From Rhodococcus ruber (GTDB lineage Bacteria; Actinomycetota; Actinomycetes; Mycobacteriales; Mycobacteriaceae), in the NCBI RefSeq assembly GCF_027270735.1, contig NZ_JAPWIJ010000005.1, positions 372,001 to 436,000 of the forward strand: a DNA stretch of 64,000 nucleotides. Reading direction: 5' to 3'. The position numbers and the translations under genes are program-made. Each line of letters starts with the position of its first letter. The stretch's first letter is position 1. The notes under the pieces were generated by a model, which was not told the DNA's origin, made no database searches, and saw nothing but the letters and a program-made list of their open reading frames with translations. Shown in pieces: positions 27,515 through 36,818 of this stretch.

Positions 27515-28090
27515 TCAGGCGACTGCGCTGGCGTCCAGTAGCGAGAAGTTCGACAGTTCGGCACGAAGCATGTTCATCGCCCGATGCTGGGCCACCCGAA
27601 CGGCTCCGGCCGTCATTCCGAGGGCAGCGCCGGTTTGTGGTGCCGTCAGACCCCACACCACACGCATCAGAATGATCTTGCGGTACCTCGTCGGCAGGGT
27701 GTCCATCAGAGCCTGCGCGTGATTGCGCAGTTCACCGCCGAGAGCGACCTGCTCCGGCCCGGCGTCCTGAGACTGCTCCTCGGGCATTTCGTCGATGGAG
27801 AACGTCTGTCGCAACACCGATTTACGCCCGGCGTCGGCCAACTTGTGGGCAGCGATTCCGTACACGAAGGCCATGAAGGGCTTGCCCATGTCGCGGTACT
27901 TCGGGATTGCGGTGACCAGGGCGAGACACACGTCTTGCACGACATCGTCGGCGGCGACGTCGAGGTTGCCGATTCGGGCGGCGCAATATCTGCGTACCGG
28001 CGGCTGGATCAGCACGAGCACCTGCTCGAGGGCGGTTCGATCTCCCGCGACGGCCTGCGGTACTACCTCGTCGAGCCTGTCCACGCCCAT
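27515..28090 (-). CDS. Sigma-70 family RNA polymerase sigma factor (SigD/ShbA-like)
   Basis: A 191-residue ECF-size sigma factor. Region 2 is in residues about 25-90 (RRYCAARIGNLDVAADDVVQDVCLALVTAIPKYR, FMAFVYGIAAHKLADAGRK) and region 4 in about 125-180 (LPTRYRKIILMRVVWGLTAPQTGAALGMTAGAVRVAQHRAMNMLR). The wording is close to mycobacterial SigD and streptomycete ShbA. The start at 28090 was chosen over a GTG at 28111 because GAGGAG stands eight bases upstream. No anti-sigma gene is adjacent. It is divergent from the hydrolase gene and 44 bases upstream of the membrane SRPBCC gene's convergently oriented neighbourhood on the same strand. Confidence 0.88.
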   Translation of the reverse strand: MGVDRLDEVVPQAVAGDRTALEQVLVLIQPPVRRYCAARIGNLDVAADDVVQDVCLALVTAIPKYRDMGKPFMAFVYGIAAHKLADAGRKSVLRQTFSIDEMPEEQSQDAGPEQVALGGELRNHAQALMDTLPTRYRKIILMRVVWGLTAPQTGAALGMTAGAVRVAQHRAMNMLRAELSNFSLLDASAVA

Positions 28091-28180
28091 GGCCGATCTC
28101 CTCACTGGCAACGCGCGCCCTCACCTGAACGCTCATCAGTGCTTCGGTGCAGATTCCCGCTCGGCTTGGTCGCAGTGGCT

Positions 28181-28203
28181 ATCACATCCGAGAAAAATGT
28201 GAT
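28181..28203. promoter_or_regulatory. Inverted repeat in the sigma/hydrolase divergent promoter region
   Basis: ATCACAT-N9-ATGTGAT, two perfect 7-base arms, sits in the 197-base gap between the divergent sigma-factor gene and the alpha/beta hydrolase gene, about 90 bases from each. It is placed like a shared operator. The binding protein is unknown. Confidence 0.4.
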
Positions 28204-28287
28204 TCAGGTAACACGGCGTGTCGCGGGAGCGAAGTACCCGACAACAACCAAGTCGCAGCACGTGACCTTCACACCCGCGGAGCGCAC

Positions 28288-29235
28288 ATGAACACCAGCG
28301 AGCAGACCAATCAGGTCGGTCGTCGCAGCACCGTTGCTGCCGGCGATGGCACTGCGCTGGCGGTTCGCGAATTCGGACATCCGAATGCGCCTCTGACCGC
28401 GGTATTCGTGCACGGACACTGCCTGCGCATGCAGTCGTGGACCGACCTGCGCCGGCAGGTGGAGCAGTCGTGGGGAGACGACGTTCGAATCGTGATGTAC
28501 GACCACCGCGGTCACGGGGAATCGAGTGCGGCCGCGCCGGAGAGCTGCACCATCGATCAGCTCGGCGAGGACCTGGCCGACGTGATCCGCGCTGTCGTCC
28601 CGGTGGGGCCGTTCGTCGTGGTCGGACACTCGATGGGTGGCATGACGGCGCTCTCCTACGCGCGTCAGTACCCCGACGCCATCGGCTCGCGTCTGGTCGG
28701 GGTCGGATTGATCGCGACGACCGCGGGCGGGATCACCGACGACGGGCTCGGTAGTTGCCTCGCGCACCCGGCCGTGTCGGCGTTTCAGGCAGCTGTTCGA
28801 CGCGCCCCTCGACTGATGTCGGGTGCCAAGTGGCTCAGTCGCGGAGTGTGCGCCCCCATCGTCAGGACGGCGGGATGCGGCTCCCACAAAGTCAGCCCGC
28901 GGGTGGTCACGCTGGCGACGGCCATGCTCGGCGACACGTCCATCGTGACGATGGCGGCGTTCCTCGGCGCGTTCCGCGGTCTCGACGAGGTGGCCGGTCT
29001 GGCCGCGCTGGCTTCGATTCCCACCCTGGTGCTGTGTGGCTCGGACGACCTGATGACGCCGATGCGACACTCGGAAACCCTCGCCTCCCACCTCCCCGAC
29101 GCACGGTTGGTGCGCGTCGCGCAGGCCGGACACATGGTGATTCTCGAACGAGCACACGAGGTGGCGGACGCCATCGTCGAACTCGTGACGGCAGCTCGTC
29201 GGGCCCACGTGGGGGATCTTGCCCTGGCTCGCTAG
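28288..29235 (+). CDS. Alpha/beta hydrolase
   Basis: A 315-residue alpha/beta-hydrolase-fold protein. VFVHGHCLRMQSW forms the oxyanion region, GHSMGG holds the nucleophile serine, and the acid and histidine of the triad are probably in CGSDDLMTP and QAGHMVILE. The sequence has no signal peptide. Related proteins include haloperoxidase-like and ester hydrolases. The ATG at 28288 was chosen as the first family-like start; longer upstream open frames have no support. It is divergent from the sigma factor and may belong to its regulon. Confidence 0.82.
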   Translation: MNTSEQTNQVGRRSTVAAGDGTALAVREFGHPNAPLTAVFVHGHCLRMQSWTDLRRQVEQSWGDDVRIVMYDHRGHGESSAAAPESCTIDQLGEDLADVIRAVVPVGPFVVVGHSMGGMTALSYARQYPDAIGSRLVGVGLIATTAGGITDDGLGSCLAHPAVSAFQAAVRRAPRLMSGAKWLSRGVCAPIVRTAGCGSHKVSPRVVTLATAMLGDTSIVTMAAFLGAFRGLDEVAGLAALASIPTLVLCGSDDLMTPMRHSETLASHLPDARLVRVAQAGHMVILERAHEVADAIVELVTAARRAHVGDLALAR

Positions 29236-29247
29236 ACCTTCCGACGA

Positions 29248-29283
29248 CTGTGGCCCGCACCGGATATCCGATGCGGGCCACAG
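29248..29283. terminator. Bidirectional hairpin terminator
   Basis: A 12-bp perfect stem (CTGTGGCCCGCA at 29248-29259, complement at 29272-29283) with a 12-base loop lies between the convergent hydrolase (ends 29235) and the secreted-protein gene (ends 29303). Confidence 0.7.
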
Positions 29284-29302
29284 CAGTGTTGTCGAGGCGG
29301 TG

Positions 29303-29977
29303 TTACTTCTTGACTGCGGGCGGAGCGTTGAGCAGCTGGATGAACTGTCCGGCGTTACCGATGACCGCGCCGAGGCCACCGGCGGAGGTGCCGGCGAGCG
29401 ATCCGATGGCACCGAGGGCGATCGCGCCGATGACGCAGCCGCCGATGGGGCCGGCTCCGAGAAGAGTTGCAACCGGTGCAGTCACGACGACTCCGGTGAT
29501 GATTCCGAGGAGGCATCCGCCGACGATTCCGGTTGCAGCACCGAGGAATCCACCGACAGAGGCCGTGAGGCTGAGGTTGTCCTTGACACCCGCGACTGCG
29601 GCGGGCAGATCGACCTGCTGCAGGCCGGGGAGGGAGGTGGAGACCGGGGTTGCCGCGGCAGGCGAGACATCGGCGGTCAGGGTGGCGTGGTTACCGTCGA
29701 TCACGGCCGCGACGGGGTGCGAGAATCCGTCGGCGGCAATGGACAGCGGAACCGAGTCGACCAGTGCGCCATTGGCGTCACGGACCACGAGGTGGTTGTC
29801 TTCGTTGCTCAGAGTGCCGGCCGTCGTGTCGACGAGGACCTGGTTGCCGGCCTGGGTGACGTTCCACCCGACGGCAGCGGCGGGAGCCGGTGCCGGATCC
29901 GCGTAGGCGGTGCCCATGGCGGTCGTCATCGCTGCAATGACCAATGCGGACGTTGCCGCGAATCGAGTCAGCTTCAT
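29303..29977 (-). CDS. Secreted protein of unknown function
   Basis: A 224-residue protein with a Sec signal peptide (MKLTRFAATSALVIAAMTTAMGTAYA, cleavage after AYA) and an Ala/Pro-rich mature N-terminus. The middle (about 40-115) is beta-rich; the last 100 residues are Gly/Ala-rich and hydrophobic (FLGAATGIVGGCLLGIITGVVV, GGCVIGAIALGAIGSLAG), with two cysteines. It resembles secreted proteins frequent in Rhodococcus with no assigned role. The glycine-rich tail could insert into or associate with the mycolate envelope. The ATG at 29977 was chosen because the signal peptide starts there. Confidence 0.65.
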   Translation of the reverse strand: MKLTRFAATSALVIAAMTTAMGTAYADPAPAPAAAVGWNVTQAGNQVLVDTTAGTLSNEDNHLVVRDANGALVDSVPLSIAADGFSHPVAAVIDGNHATLTADVSPAAATPVSTSLPGLQQVDLPAAVAGVKDNLSLTASVGGFLGAATGIVGGCLLGIITGVVVTAPVATLLGAGPIGGCVIGAIALGAIGSLAGTSAGGLGAVIGNAGQFIQLLNAPPAVKK

Positions 29978-30169
29978 GTTCCTCTGTCTTTCGTCGTGTC
30001 CATCTCTCGATACCGAGCAGCGAAAAGCTATGGGCACAACAAGCGGGTGAGGCGAACCGAAGATGAACGAACGGGGTCGAATCGAACAACGATCGATCGC
30101 ATCAACCCGAAAGGGACAGAACGACTTTCAGCGACCGATCGGTTCGTAAAGGGGACCCACGGGCTGTCT

Positions 30170-31504
30170 CTACTTACCGAAAAGACCAGGCTTGTTGCTG
30201 CCTCCGTGACCCACTCCGAAGTCGTAGGCGGACTCGGCGTGCTCGTGCTCGTCGAGGCCGTCGGCTTCGTGCTGCGCGTCGGCACGCACGCCCATGACAG
30301 CCTTGATCGCGAATGCGATGCCGGTGGTGACCACCGCGCAGTAGACGAACACCGCCACCACTGCGATCGCCTGCACCCACAGCTGATGCAGGCCGCCGCC
30401 GTAGAACAGACCGTCCACACCCGCAGGCATCTGTGCACTGGCAACAAGCCCGATCATCAGCGTGCCGACGATGCCACCGACGAGGTGCACGCCGACGACG
30501 TCGAGTGAATCGTCGTAACCGAAGCGGTATTTGAGGCCGATGGCCAGAGCACACAGAGCACCCGACGCGATGCCGATCGCCGCGGCACCTATCGGAGTGA
30601 CCGCTGCGCACGACGGGGTGATGGCCACCAGACCTGCTACGACGCCCGAGGCCGCGCCGAACGATGTGGCGTGACCGTCTCGCCACTTCTCGACGACGAG
30701 CCACGCCGCCATGGACATTGCTCCGGCACCCATCGTATTCACCAATGCCACCGCGGCGACGCCGTCCGCGGCCAACGACGATCCCGCGTTGAAGCCGAAC
30801 CAGCCGAACCACAGCAACCCGGCGCCGAGCATGACGGCCGGAAGATTGTGTGGGCGCATGGGATCTCGCGGCCAGCCACGACGCTTGCCGACCACGAGCG
30901 CGAGCACCAGCCCGGCTACTCCGGCATTGATCTCCACGGCCGTGCCGCCGGCGAAGTCGATCGCGCCGAGCCTGTTGGTCAACCATCCGCCGAACTCACT
31001 GGTGAGCCCGTCGAGCGAGAACACCCAGTGCGCCACAGGGAAATACACCAGGGTGGACCACAGGGCCGCGAACAGCACCCACGGCACGAAGCGCATCCGG
31101 TCTGCGACGGCACCGGAGATCAGCGCGACCGTCACCATGGCAAATCCTGCCTGGAACGCTGCGAACACCAACGCCGGAACGGTTCCCACCAACGGAATCG
31201 ACACCGTGCCCGCCGCCGAGGTGTACACCCCGCCCAATAGACCCTCGAAACCGGCGTACTGCAACGGGTTTCCGATCCACCCGCCGATCACGTTGTCGCC
31301 GAACACCATCGAGAACCCGAACACCAACCACAGCAGCCACACGACGGCGATGGCCGACAGGCTCATCATCATCATGTTCAGCACGCTCTTCGAGCGCACC
31401 ATGCCGCCGTAGAAGAAGGCCAGGCCGGGCGTCATCAGCAGCACCAGCGCGGTGCTGGCCAGCAGCCACGCGGTATCGCCCGCATCGGGCGCGCCGGTGA
31501 TCAC
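30170..31504 (-). CDS. amt: Ammonium transporter (Amt family)
   Basis: A 444-residue Amt/Mep/Rh channel with 11 membrane helices. LMTPGLAFFYGGMVRSKSVLNMMM is the N-terminal signature. The twin pore histidines lie in VAHWVFSLDG and GVHLVGGIVGT, and the extracellular ammonium-site aromatic residues are in the usual context. The C-terminal tail (DEHEHAESAYDFG) is the cytoplasmic part that GlnK proteins contact. The GTG start overlaps the echA6 stop (GTGA); no glnK gene follows, unlike the usual amtB-glnK-glnD operon. It is the downstream gene of echA6. Confidence 0.9.
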   Translation of the reverse strand: MITGAPDAGDTAWLLASTALVLLMTPGLAFFYGGMVRSKSVLNMMMMSLSAIAVVWLLWLVFGFSMVFGDNVIGGWIGNPLQYAGFEGLLGGVYTSAAGTVSIPLVGTVPALVFAAFQAGFAMVTVALISGAVADRMRFVPWVLFAALWSTLVYFPVAHWVFSLDGLTSEFGGWLTNRLGAIDFAGGTAVEINAGVAGLVLALVVGKRRGWPRDPMRPHNLPAVMLGAGLLWFGWFGFNAGSSLAADGVAAVALVNTMGAGAMSMAAWLVVEKWRDGHATSFGAASGVVAGLVAITPSCAAVTPIGAAAIGIASGALCALAIGLKYRFGYDDSLDVVGVHLVGGIVGTLMIGLVASAQMPAGVDGLFYGGGLHQLWVQAIAVVAVFVYCAVVTTGIAFAIKAVMGVRADAQHEADGLDEHEHAESAYDFGVGHGGSNKPGLFGK

Positions 31505-32232
31505 CTGCCCACGAACTTCGGCTTGCGCTTCTCGGCACGGGCCCGCCGCGCTTCCCTCATGTCCTCGCTGCTCCACGCGGCCTCGAACGCCGCATGCTGC
31601 TCCGGCGTCGGATCATCGCGAATCTCGTCGTCGTTGAACACGAGCTTGAGGTGTTTCAGGGCCAGCGGAGCGAGTTCGGTGATCGACTCGGCCCACTGCG
31701 TTGCAACCGTGAGATCGCCGAGCTTGTTGGCCAGCCCGCACGTGTACGCCTGCTCTGCGTGTACCCGCTCCCCACCCAGCAGGATGGTGCGCGCCACTCC
31801 CCCACCGGCGAGCGCAGCCAACCGCCGGATGGTCCAGTTGCTCACCGCGATACCGAGGCGCGTCGACGGAATCTCGAAGAAGCTTCCCGGCGCAACGACC
31901 CGCAGATCGCAGGCGATCGCCAGCTGCGTCCCCGCACCCACGGCCGGGCCGTTCACCGCAGCCACCACCGGAATCGAGGCGCGTTCGATCGCCGTCAGCA
32001 TCTCTTCGAGGATCTGCCCGAACGAGTCGGGAAACGCATCACCGGTCAGATCCGCACCTGCGCAGAAGCTGGTGCCCTGACCGGTGATGACAACGACCCG
32101 CGCGCCGTCACGCTCGGCCTGTTCCACACCGTGGCGCACCGCAAGACACAGCTCCGTGTTCAACGCATTGCGTCGATCCGGGCGCTGCAATTCGAGAGTG
32201 ACGACATCGCCGTCACGAGAGAGTCCGATCAC
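31501..32232 (-). CDS. echA6: EchA6-type pseudo-crotonase
   Basis: A 243-residue crotonase-fold protein, the same length as M. tuberculosis EchA6. CDLRVVAPGSFFEIPSTRLGIAVSNWTIRRLAAL matches EchA6 closely. The two catalytic glutamates of true enoyl-CoA hydratases are missing: PSTRLG replaces the PExxLG glutamate, and VARTILLGGE lacks the second. Mycobacterial EchA6 does not hydrate enoyl-CoA but binds acyl-CoA and supplies fatty acids to FAS-II for mycolic acid synthesis. The same role is inferred here. It overlaps the ammonium transporter gene by four bases. Confidence 0.85.
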   Translation of the reverse strand: MIGLSRDGDVVTLELQRPDRRNALNTELCLAVRHGVEQAERDGARVVVITGQGTSFCAGADLTGDAFPDSFGQILEEMLTAIERASIPVVAAVNGPAVGAGTQLAIACDLRVVAPGSFFEIPSTRLGIAVSNWTIRRLAALAGGGVARTILLGGERVHAEQAYTCGLANKLGDLTVATQWAESITELAPLALKHLKLVFNDDEIRDDPTPEQHAAFEAAWSSEDMREARRARAEKRKPKFVGR

Positions 32233-32294
32233 GAGAGCAGAGGTTACCGACCAGTACCGGTTTTACCTACTGGGTGGCTGATCTACTGGTAGCC

Positions 32295-33362
32295 GTGATC
32301 GACACTCGAATCGCCGTCATCGGCGCGGGGCAGGCCGGACTCTCGGCCGGCTACCACCTCCATCGAGCAGGCCTGGACGCAGGCGCAGGCTTCGTGATGC
32401 TGGACGGCGCCCCCAGTCCTGGCGGTGCCTGGCAGTTCCGGTGGCCTTCGCTGACGCTGAGCACCGTCAATGGTGTCCACGACCTGCCCGGTATGACCTT
32501 CTCCGAAACGCTGGGCGACGAGCCGGCCGAGACTGTTCCGGCCGCCGAGGCCGTCCCCCGCTACTACCGCGAGTACGAGGAACGCTTCGAACTACATGTT
32601 CGACGCCCCGTCACGGTCACCGTCGTGTGCGATCGCGAGCCTCTCTTCCGGGTCGAGGCCGGGGAGACGGTCGTCATGGCCGAGGGATTGATCAACGCCA
32701 CCGGAACGTGGGAGAAGCCGTTCGTTCCGCATTACGACGGAGCCGAGACGTTCACCGGCAGGCAATTGCACACCAAGGATTACCGGACCGCCGACGAGTT
32801 CGCCGGCAAGCACGTCGTGGTGGTGGGCGGCGGGATCTCGGCCGTCCAGCTGCTCGACGAGATTTCCCAGGTGACGACCACAACATGGGTGACGCGCCGA
32901 CCACCGGTGTTCAGGGACAGTCAGTTCGACCACGACGCCGGACGCCAAGCCGTTGCCATGGTCGAGGAGCGGGTGCGAGCGGGCCTGCCACCGGGCTCGG
33001 TCGTCTCGGTGACCGGTCTGCTGCTGACGCCGTCGTTGGCCGCGGCACGCGAGCGCGGCGCGCTCGAGCGCAGGCCGATGTTCTCGAGGATCACCGCAGA
33101 TTCGGTGGTGTGGGACGACGGATCGAGCCAACACACCGACGTGATTCTGTGGGCCACCGGTTTTCGCAGCGCACTCGACCACCTGGCTCCTCTGCGCTTG
33201 CGCGGGCACGGCGGAGGAATCGTCATGGACGGCCGGCTCGCCACTCGAGTGGCGGCGAACCATCGCGTCCACTTGCTCGGCTACGGGCCGTCCGCGAGCA
33301 CGATCGGAGCGAACCGCGCCGGACGAGCCGCGGTGACGGAGATACTCGAAACGCTGGGCTAA
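32295..33362 (+). CDS. FAD-dependent monooxygenase-like flavoprotein (CzcO type)
   Basis: A protein of about 355 residues. GAGQAGLSAGYHL near the N-terminus is the FAD-binding Rossmann motif; GGAWQFRWPSLTLST follows; VVVVGGGISAVQLLDE near residue 180 is a second, NADPH-type Rossmann motif; the ATGFRSALDHL motif near residue 290 is the conserved late ATG motif. This is the layout of flavin-containing monooxygenase/NAD(P)-binding proteins. The GTG at 32295 is preferred because MIDTRIAVIGAGQAG is the common N-terminus; a GTG at 32274 would add seven residues. Its stop overlaps the convergent HemD-like gene. Substrate unknown. Confidence 0.78.
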   Translation: MIDTRIAVIGAGQAGLSAGYHLHRAGLDAGAGFVMLDGAPSPGGAWQFRWPSLTLSTVNGVHDLPGMTFSETLGDEPAETVPAAEAVPRYYREYEERFELHVRRPVTVTVVCDREPLFRVEAGETVVMAEGLINATGTWEKPFVPHYDGAETFTGRQLHTKDYRTADEFAGKHVVVVGGGISAVQLLDEISQVTTTTWVTRRPPVFRDSQFDHDAGRQAVAMVEERVRAGLPPGSVVSVTGLLLTPSLAAARERGALERRPMFSRITADSVVWDDGSSQHTDVILWATGFRSALDHLAPLRLRGHGGGIVMDGRLATRVAANHRVHLLGYGPSASTIGANRAGRAAVTEILETLG

Positions 33363-34180
33363 GAGAGTTGCTCGGTCACGAACTTCGCCAGTGCGCCCAA
33401 TCGTGCCCGGCTCGGCATCGAGGTCGGGACACCCAACGCATCCAACGGGGCCGATGTCACCGGACCCACGCAGATCGCGGCGACGTGGCCTCGAAGCGCG
33501 TCCAGGAAGGCGTCGAGCCGGCCGTTGTCCTTCGCGGTCGAGAGCAGCGACGCGACGGCGGGGGCGCTGGTGAACGTCACCGCGTCCACACGACGGTCGA
33601 TGATCTGCGACAGAAGGTCGATGAGCGGAGCCTGGTCCACGGGACGGATCCAGCGGTACACCGGGATCGGTCGGACGTGCGCACCGAGTTCCCCCAGCGC
33701 ATCGCTGAGATGGATCGTCGGTTCCCATTCGGTGATGACGCCGTGCAGCTGCACCGCAACGTCCACTCCGGAAACACCTTCGGCGGCAAGATGATCGGAT
33801 ACTTCCTGCGAGGCCTCGGTGGCCGGCGACCACTCTTCTCGAAGCCCCGTGCCGCGAATTGCCCCGCGCGCCTTGGGGCCTCGGGCAATGATTCGCGTGT
33901 GCCCCAGTGCTGTCAGGAGGTCTTCGCGCATACCCCAGTCGGCCGCCGCGTCGAGCCAGCCCCGAAAACCGATGCCGGTACTGATCACGACAATCTGCGG
34001 TGGACGCTCGACGATGCCCTCGGTGGCCGACTTCAACTCGGAGTCGTCGATCAGGGGCAGAACGTGAATCGCCGCGGCGTGAACGATGTTCGCGCCGCGG
34101 CGTTCGAGCATGGTGGCCAATTCGTCCGCGCGCCGCTCGGCGGTGAGGGCAACGGTCTTGCCGTCGAGCGGTTCCGACAT
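33359..34180 (-). CDS. Uroporphyrinogen-III synthase-like protein
   Basis: A 273-residue protein of the HemD fold: two Rossmann-like lobes, with the first around KTVALTAERRADELATMLERRGANIVHAAAI and the second around VDAVTFTSAPAVASLLSTAKD, plus the C-terminal CVGPVTSAPLDALGVPT, all typical. HemD cyclises hydroxymethylbilane. No other heme gene is nearby, and actinobacteria usually carry hemD fused to a methyltransferase elsewhere. This copy may be a paralogue of the Rv0260c type, here without the response-regulator domain. Stops overlap with the flavoprotein gene at 33359-33362. Confidence 0.75.
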   Translation of the reverse strand: MSEPLDGKTVALTAERRADELATMLERRGANIVHAAAIHVLPLIDDSELKSATEGIVERPPQIVVISTGIGFRGWLDAAADWGMREDLLTALGHTRIIARGPKARGAIRGTGLREEWSPATEASQEVSDHLAAEGVSGVDVAVQLHGVITEWEPTIHLSDALGELGAHVRPIPVYRWIRPVDQAPLIDLLSQIIDRRVDAVTFTSAPAVASLLSTAKDNGRLDAFLDALRGHVAAICVGPVTSAPLDALGVPTSMPSRARLGALAKFVTEQLS

Positions 34181-34220
34181 GAGTACAGACTAGGCCCCCG
34201 ACGTGCCTGGAACTGACAGG

Positions 34221-35069
34221 TCAGCTGCTGAACTTGTCCGGGTCCGGGCCGGTGCGGCCGTCGGCGGAGTCCAGCGCATTGATCTGCTGAATCTCGTCGT
34301 TGCTCAGCTCGAAGCCGAAGACGTCGAAGTTGCTGGCAATGCGCTCGGGGGTGACCGACTTGGGGATCACGACGTTGCCGAGCTGGATGTGCCAGCGCAG
34401 AATCACCTGGGCCGGGGTAACTCCGTGCGCCTCGGCGATGGGCGCGAAGGCCGGATCGTCCAGGACGGTGCCGGAGCCGAGCGGGCTCCAGGCCTCGGTG
34501 GCGATGCCCTTCGAGGTGTGGAAGGCGCGCAGCTCTTCCTGGATCAGACGCGGATGCAGCTCGATCTGGTTGATCGACGGCGTCTCGCCGACCGCGTCGA
34601 TCAGCTTCTCGAGGGTGGGAATGGTGAAATTGGAGACGCCGATCGAACCGATCCGGCCGTCGGCCTTGAGCTTCTGGAAAGCCTTGAAGGTATCGATGTA
34701 CTTGTCGCGATCGAGCTGCTGCCAGTGAATGAGGTACAGGTCGAGGTATTCGAGGCCCAGACGATCCATGCTGGCGTCGAAGGCCTTCAAGGTGGAGTCG
34801 TAGCCCTGATCGTCGTTCCACAGCTTGGTGGTGATGAACAGCTCGTCACGGGCGATGCCGGACTCCGCGATCGCCTTGCCGGTGCCGGCCTCGTTCTCGT
34901 ACACCTTGGCGGTGTCGATGCTGCGGTACCCGACCTTCAGCGCCTCGGACACGGCGGCCTGGGCACCGTCGTCGGGAACCTGCCATACGCCGAACCCGAG
35001 CTGGGGAATGGACGTGCCGTCGTTGAGCACGATGGTCGGGACAGTACTGGTCTCGGCTGAATACGTCAT
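34221..35069 (-). CDS. Aldo/keto reductase
   Basis: A 282-residue NADPH-dependent reductase of the AKR5 type. The catalytic tetrad is visible: Asp and Tyr in SIDTAKVYENE, Lys in FITTKLWN, His in YLIHWQ. IPKSVTPERIASNFDVFGFEL is the C-terminal cofactor-binding segment. It reduces aldehydes or ketones in the cytoplasm; M. tuberculosis Rv2971 has the same length. The ATG at 35069 was chosen; the frame stays open far upstream but that part is not protein-like. It is divergent from the ABC-F gene. Confidence 0.88.
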   Translation of the reverse strand: MTYSAETSTVPTIVLNDGTSIPQLGFGVWQVPDDGAQAAVSEALKVGYRSIDTAKVYENEAGTGKAIAESGIARDELFITTKLWNDDQGYDSTLKAFDASMDRLGLEYLDLYLIHWQQLDRDKYIDTFKAFQKLKADGRIGSIGVSNFTIPTLEKLIDAVGETPSINQIELHPRLIQEELRAFHTSKGIATEAWSPLGSGTVLDDPAFAPIAEAHGVTPAQVILRWHIQLGNVVIPKSVTPERIASNFDVFGFELSNDEIQQINALDSADGRTGPDPDKFSS

Positions 35070-35126
35070 ACGAATGCCAACGGACGGCGCTGTGAATCTG
35101 TTCCCGGTCCCGGGGATACTGGTCCG

Positions 35127-36758
35127 GTGACTGCCACGCTCCGCATCGACGATCTGGCCGCTTTTCACGGCGATCGAACTCTGTTCTCCGGGCTCGACCT
35201 CACGGTGACCGAGGGCGATGTGATCGGGCTCGTCGGCGCGAACGGCGCAGGTAAATCGACGCTGTTGACGCTGCTCGCGGGTGTGGGGACGGCCGATCAC
35301 GAGGGTGAGATCTACACCAGCCCACCCGACGCGACCGTCGGCTATCTCGCACAGGAGCCCGAGCGAATTACCGGGGAGACGGTGCTGGACTTCCTCGGTC
35401 GACGGACCGGGGTGACCGACGCCGAATCGTCGATGAACGCGGCCGCCGAGGCTCTCGGTTCGAGTGACGACGACCTCTACACCCCAGCACTGGAGAAGTG
35501 GCTGGCTCTCGGCGGCGCGGATCTGGCGGAGCGCACGGCGAAGGTGCTGGCGGATCTCGGTTTGGATGTCGACGGGTCTGCGCTCATGACGGCGCTGTCC
35601 GGTGGGCAGGCTGCGCGCGCCGGTCTCGCGGCGATTCTGCTCGCGCGCTACGACATTCTTCTGCTCGACGAGCCGACCAATGACCTCGATCTGGCAGGCC
35701 TCGAGCAACTCGAGCAGTTCGTCGTCGCGACGCGGGCGGCGATCGTCGTCGTCAGTCACGACCGCGAATTTCTGGCGCGGACGGTGACGGGTGTCGTCGA
35801 GCTCGATCGGGCGCAGCGTCGTATCGATGTGTACGACGGCAGCTACCAGTCCTATCTGGCGGAACGCGAGATTGCGCGCCAGCATGCGCGGGAGAAGTAC
35901 GACGAGTTCGCAGACACCAAGTCGGCGTTGGAGTCCCGGGCCCAGATGCAGCGAAACTGGATGGAATCGGGGGTGCGCAATGCGCGCCGCAAGGCCACCG
36001 ACAACGACAAGATCGCCCGCAAGACCCGCGCCGAGTCCACCGAGAAGCAGGCCGCGAAAGCTCGTCAGACACAGCGCCGCATCGAGCGGCTCGAGGTGGT
36101 CGAGGAACCCCGCAAGGAATGGGAGCTGCGAATGGAGATTGCGGCGGCTCCCCGTAGCGGCACCGTTGTCTCGGTGTTGGGCGGTGCTGTCGTTCGCCGA
36201 TCGGAGTTCACATTCGGTCCGGTGACGACGCAGATCGAGTGGGGCGATCGAATCCTCATCACCGGGCCCAATGGCTCCGGCAAGACGACGCTGCTCTCGG
36301 TCCTGCTGGGCCGGTTGACGCCGGACGAGGGAATGGCCTCACTGGGTTCGGGTGTGGCGGTCGGCGAAATCGACCAGGCACGAGCATATTTCGTCGGCGA
36401 GGGGACAGTGTCCGACGCATTGAGTGCAGCGGTTCCGGACTGGCCCGACGCCGAAGTGCGGACGTTGCTGGCCAAGTTCGGACTGCGCGGCGACGACGCG
36501 CTGCGGCCGGCGTCATCCCTCTCGCCGGGTGAGCGAACTCGTGCGGCACTCGCATTGCTACAGGCCCGCGGCGTGAACCTGCTGGTGTTGGACGAGCCCA
36601 CCAACCACCTCGACCTACCTGCCATCGAACAACTCGAACGTGCGATGGAGAACTTCGAGGGAACCCTGTTGCTGGTCACCCACGACCGCCGAATGCTCGA
36701 CACCGTTCGCAGTACTCGTCACTGGACGATGAACGATGGGCAGCTGAGCGAGAAGTAG
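35127..36758 (+). CDS. ABC-F family ATPase (ribosome-associated)
   Basis: A 543-residue soluble protein with two ABC domains and no membrane helix. Domain 1 has GANGAGKS (about 35-42), [10 protein letters not shown] and [12 protein letters not shown] charged linker of about 80 residues follows ([23 protein letters not shown]...). Domain 2 has GPNGSGKT (about 380), [11 protein letters not shown] and [11 protein letters not shown]. This is the ABC-F plan; members bind the ribosomal E site and either rescue stalled ribosomes or protect against antibiotics. Length matches M. tuberculosis Rv1473 rather than EttA. A resistance role cannot be read from sequence. Confidence 0.87.
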   Translation: MTATLRIDDLAAFHGDRTLFSGLDLTVTEGDVIGLVGANGAGKSTLLTLLAGVGTADHEGEIYTSPPDATVGYLAQEPERITGETVLDFLGRRTGVTDAESSMNAAAEALGSSDDDLYTPALEKWLALGGADLAERTAKVLADLGLDVDGSALMTALSGGQAARAGLAAILLARYDILLLDEPTNDLDLAGLEQLEQFVVATRAAIVVVSHDREFLARTVTGVVELDRAQRRIDVYDGSYQSYLAEREIARQHAREKYDEFADTKSALESRAQMQRNWMESGVRNARRKATDNDKIARKTRAESTEKQAAKARQTQRRIERLEVVEEPRKEWELRMEIAAAPRSGTVVSVLGGAVVRRSEFTFGPVTTQIEWGDRILITGPNGSGKTTLLSVLLGRLTPDEGMASLGSGVAVGEIDQARAYFVGEGTVSDALSAAVPDWPDAEVRTLLAKFGLRGDDALRPASSLSPGERTRAALALLQARGVNLLVLDEPTNHLDLPAIEQLERAMENFEGTLLLVTHDRRMLDTVRSTRHWTMNDGQLSEK

Positions 36759-36765
36759 GTCGCGC

Positions 36766-36816
36766 TGAATCGGGTGCAGCTGGCCGCGGTGAGCGCGGTC
36801 AGCTGCACCCGATTCA
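36766..36816. terminator. Bidirectional hairpin between convergent genes
   Basis: A 17-bp perfect outer stem (GAATCGGGTGCAGCTG at 36767-36782 and its complement at 36800-36815, plus one more pair), with an inner extension CCGCG/CGCGG and a 5-base loop. It separates the ABC-F gene (ends 36758) from the hydrolase (ends 36819). Confidence 0.75.
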
Positions 36817-36818
36817 CG

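Noticed and set aside
30134-30143. ACCGATCGGT palindrome after the Amt gene region
   Set aside because: A 10-base palindrome of this GC content is expected by chance in high-GC DNA, and it lies downstream of amt rather than in a promoter position for it.
35070-35885. N-terminal extension of the aldo/keto reductase
   Set aside because: The extension runs through the start of the ABC-F gene on the other strand and is not protein-like; the reductase is complete from 35069.
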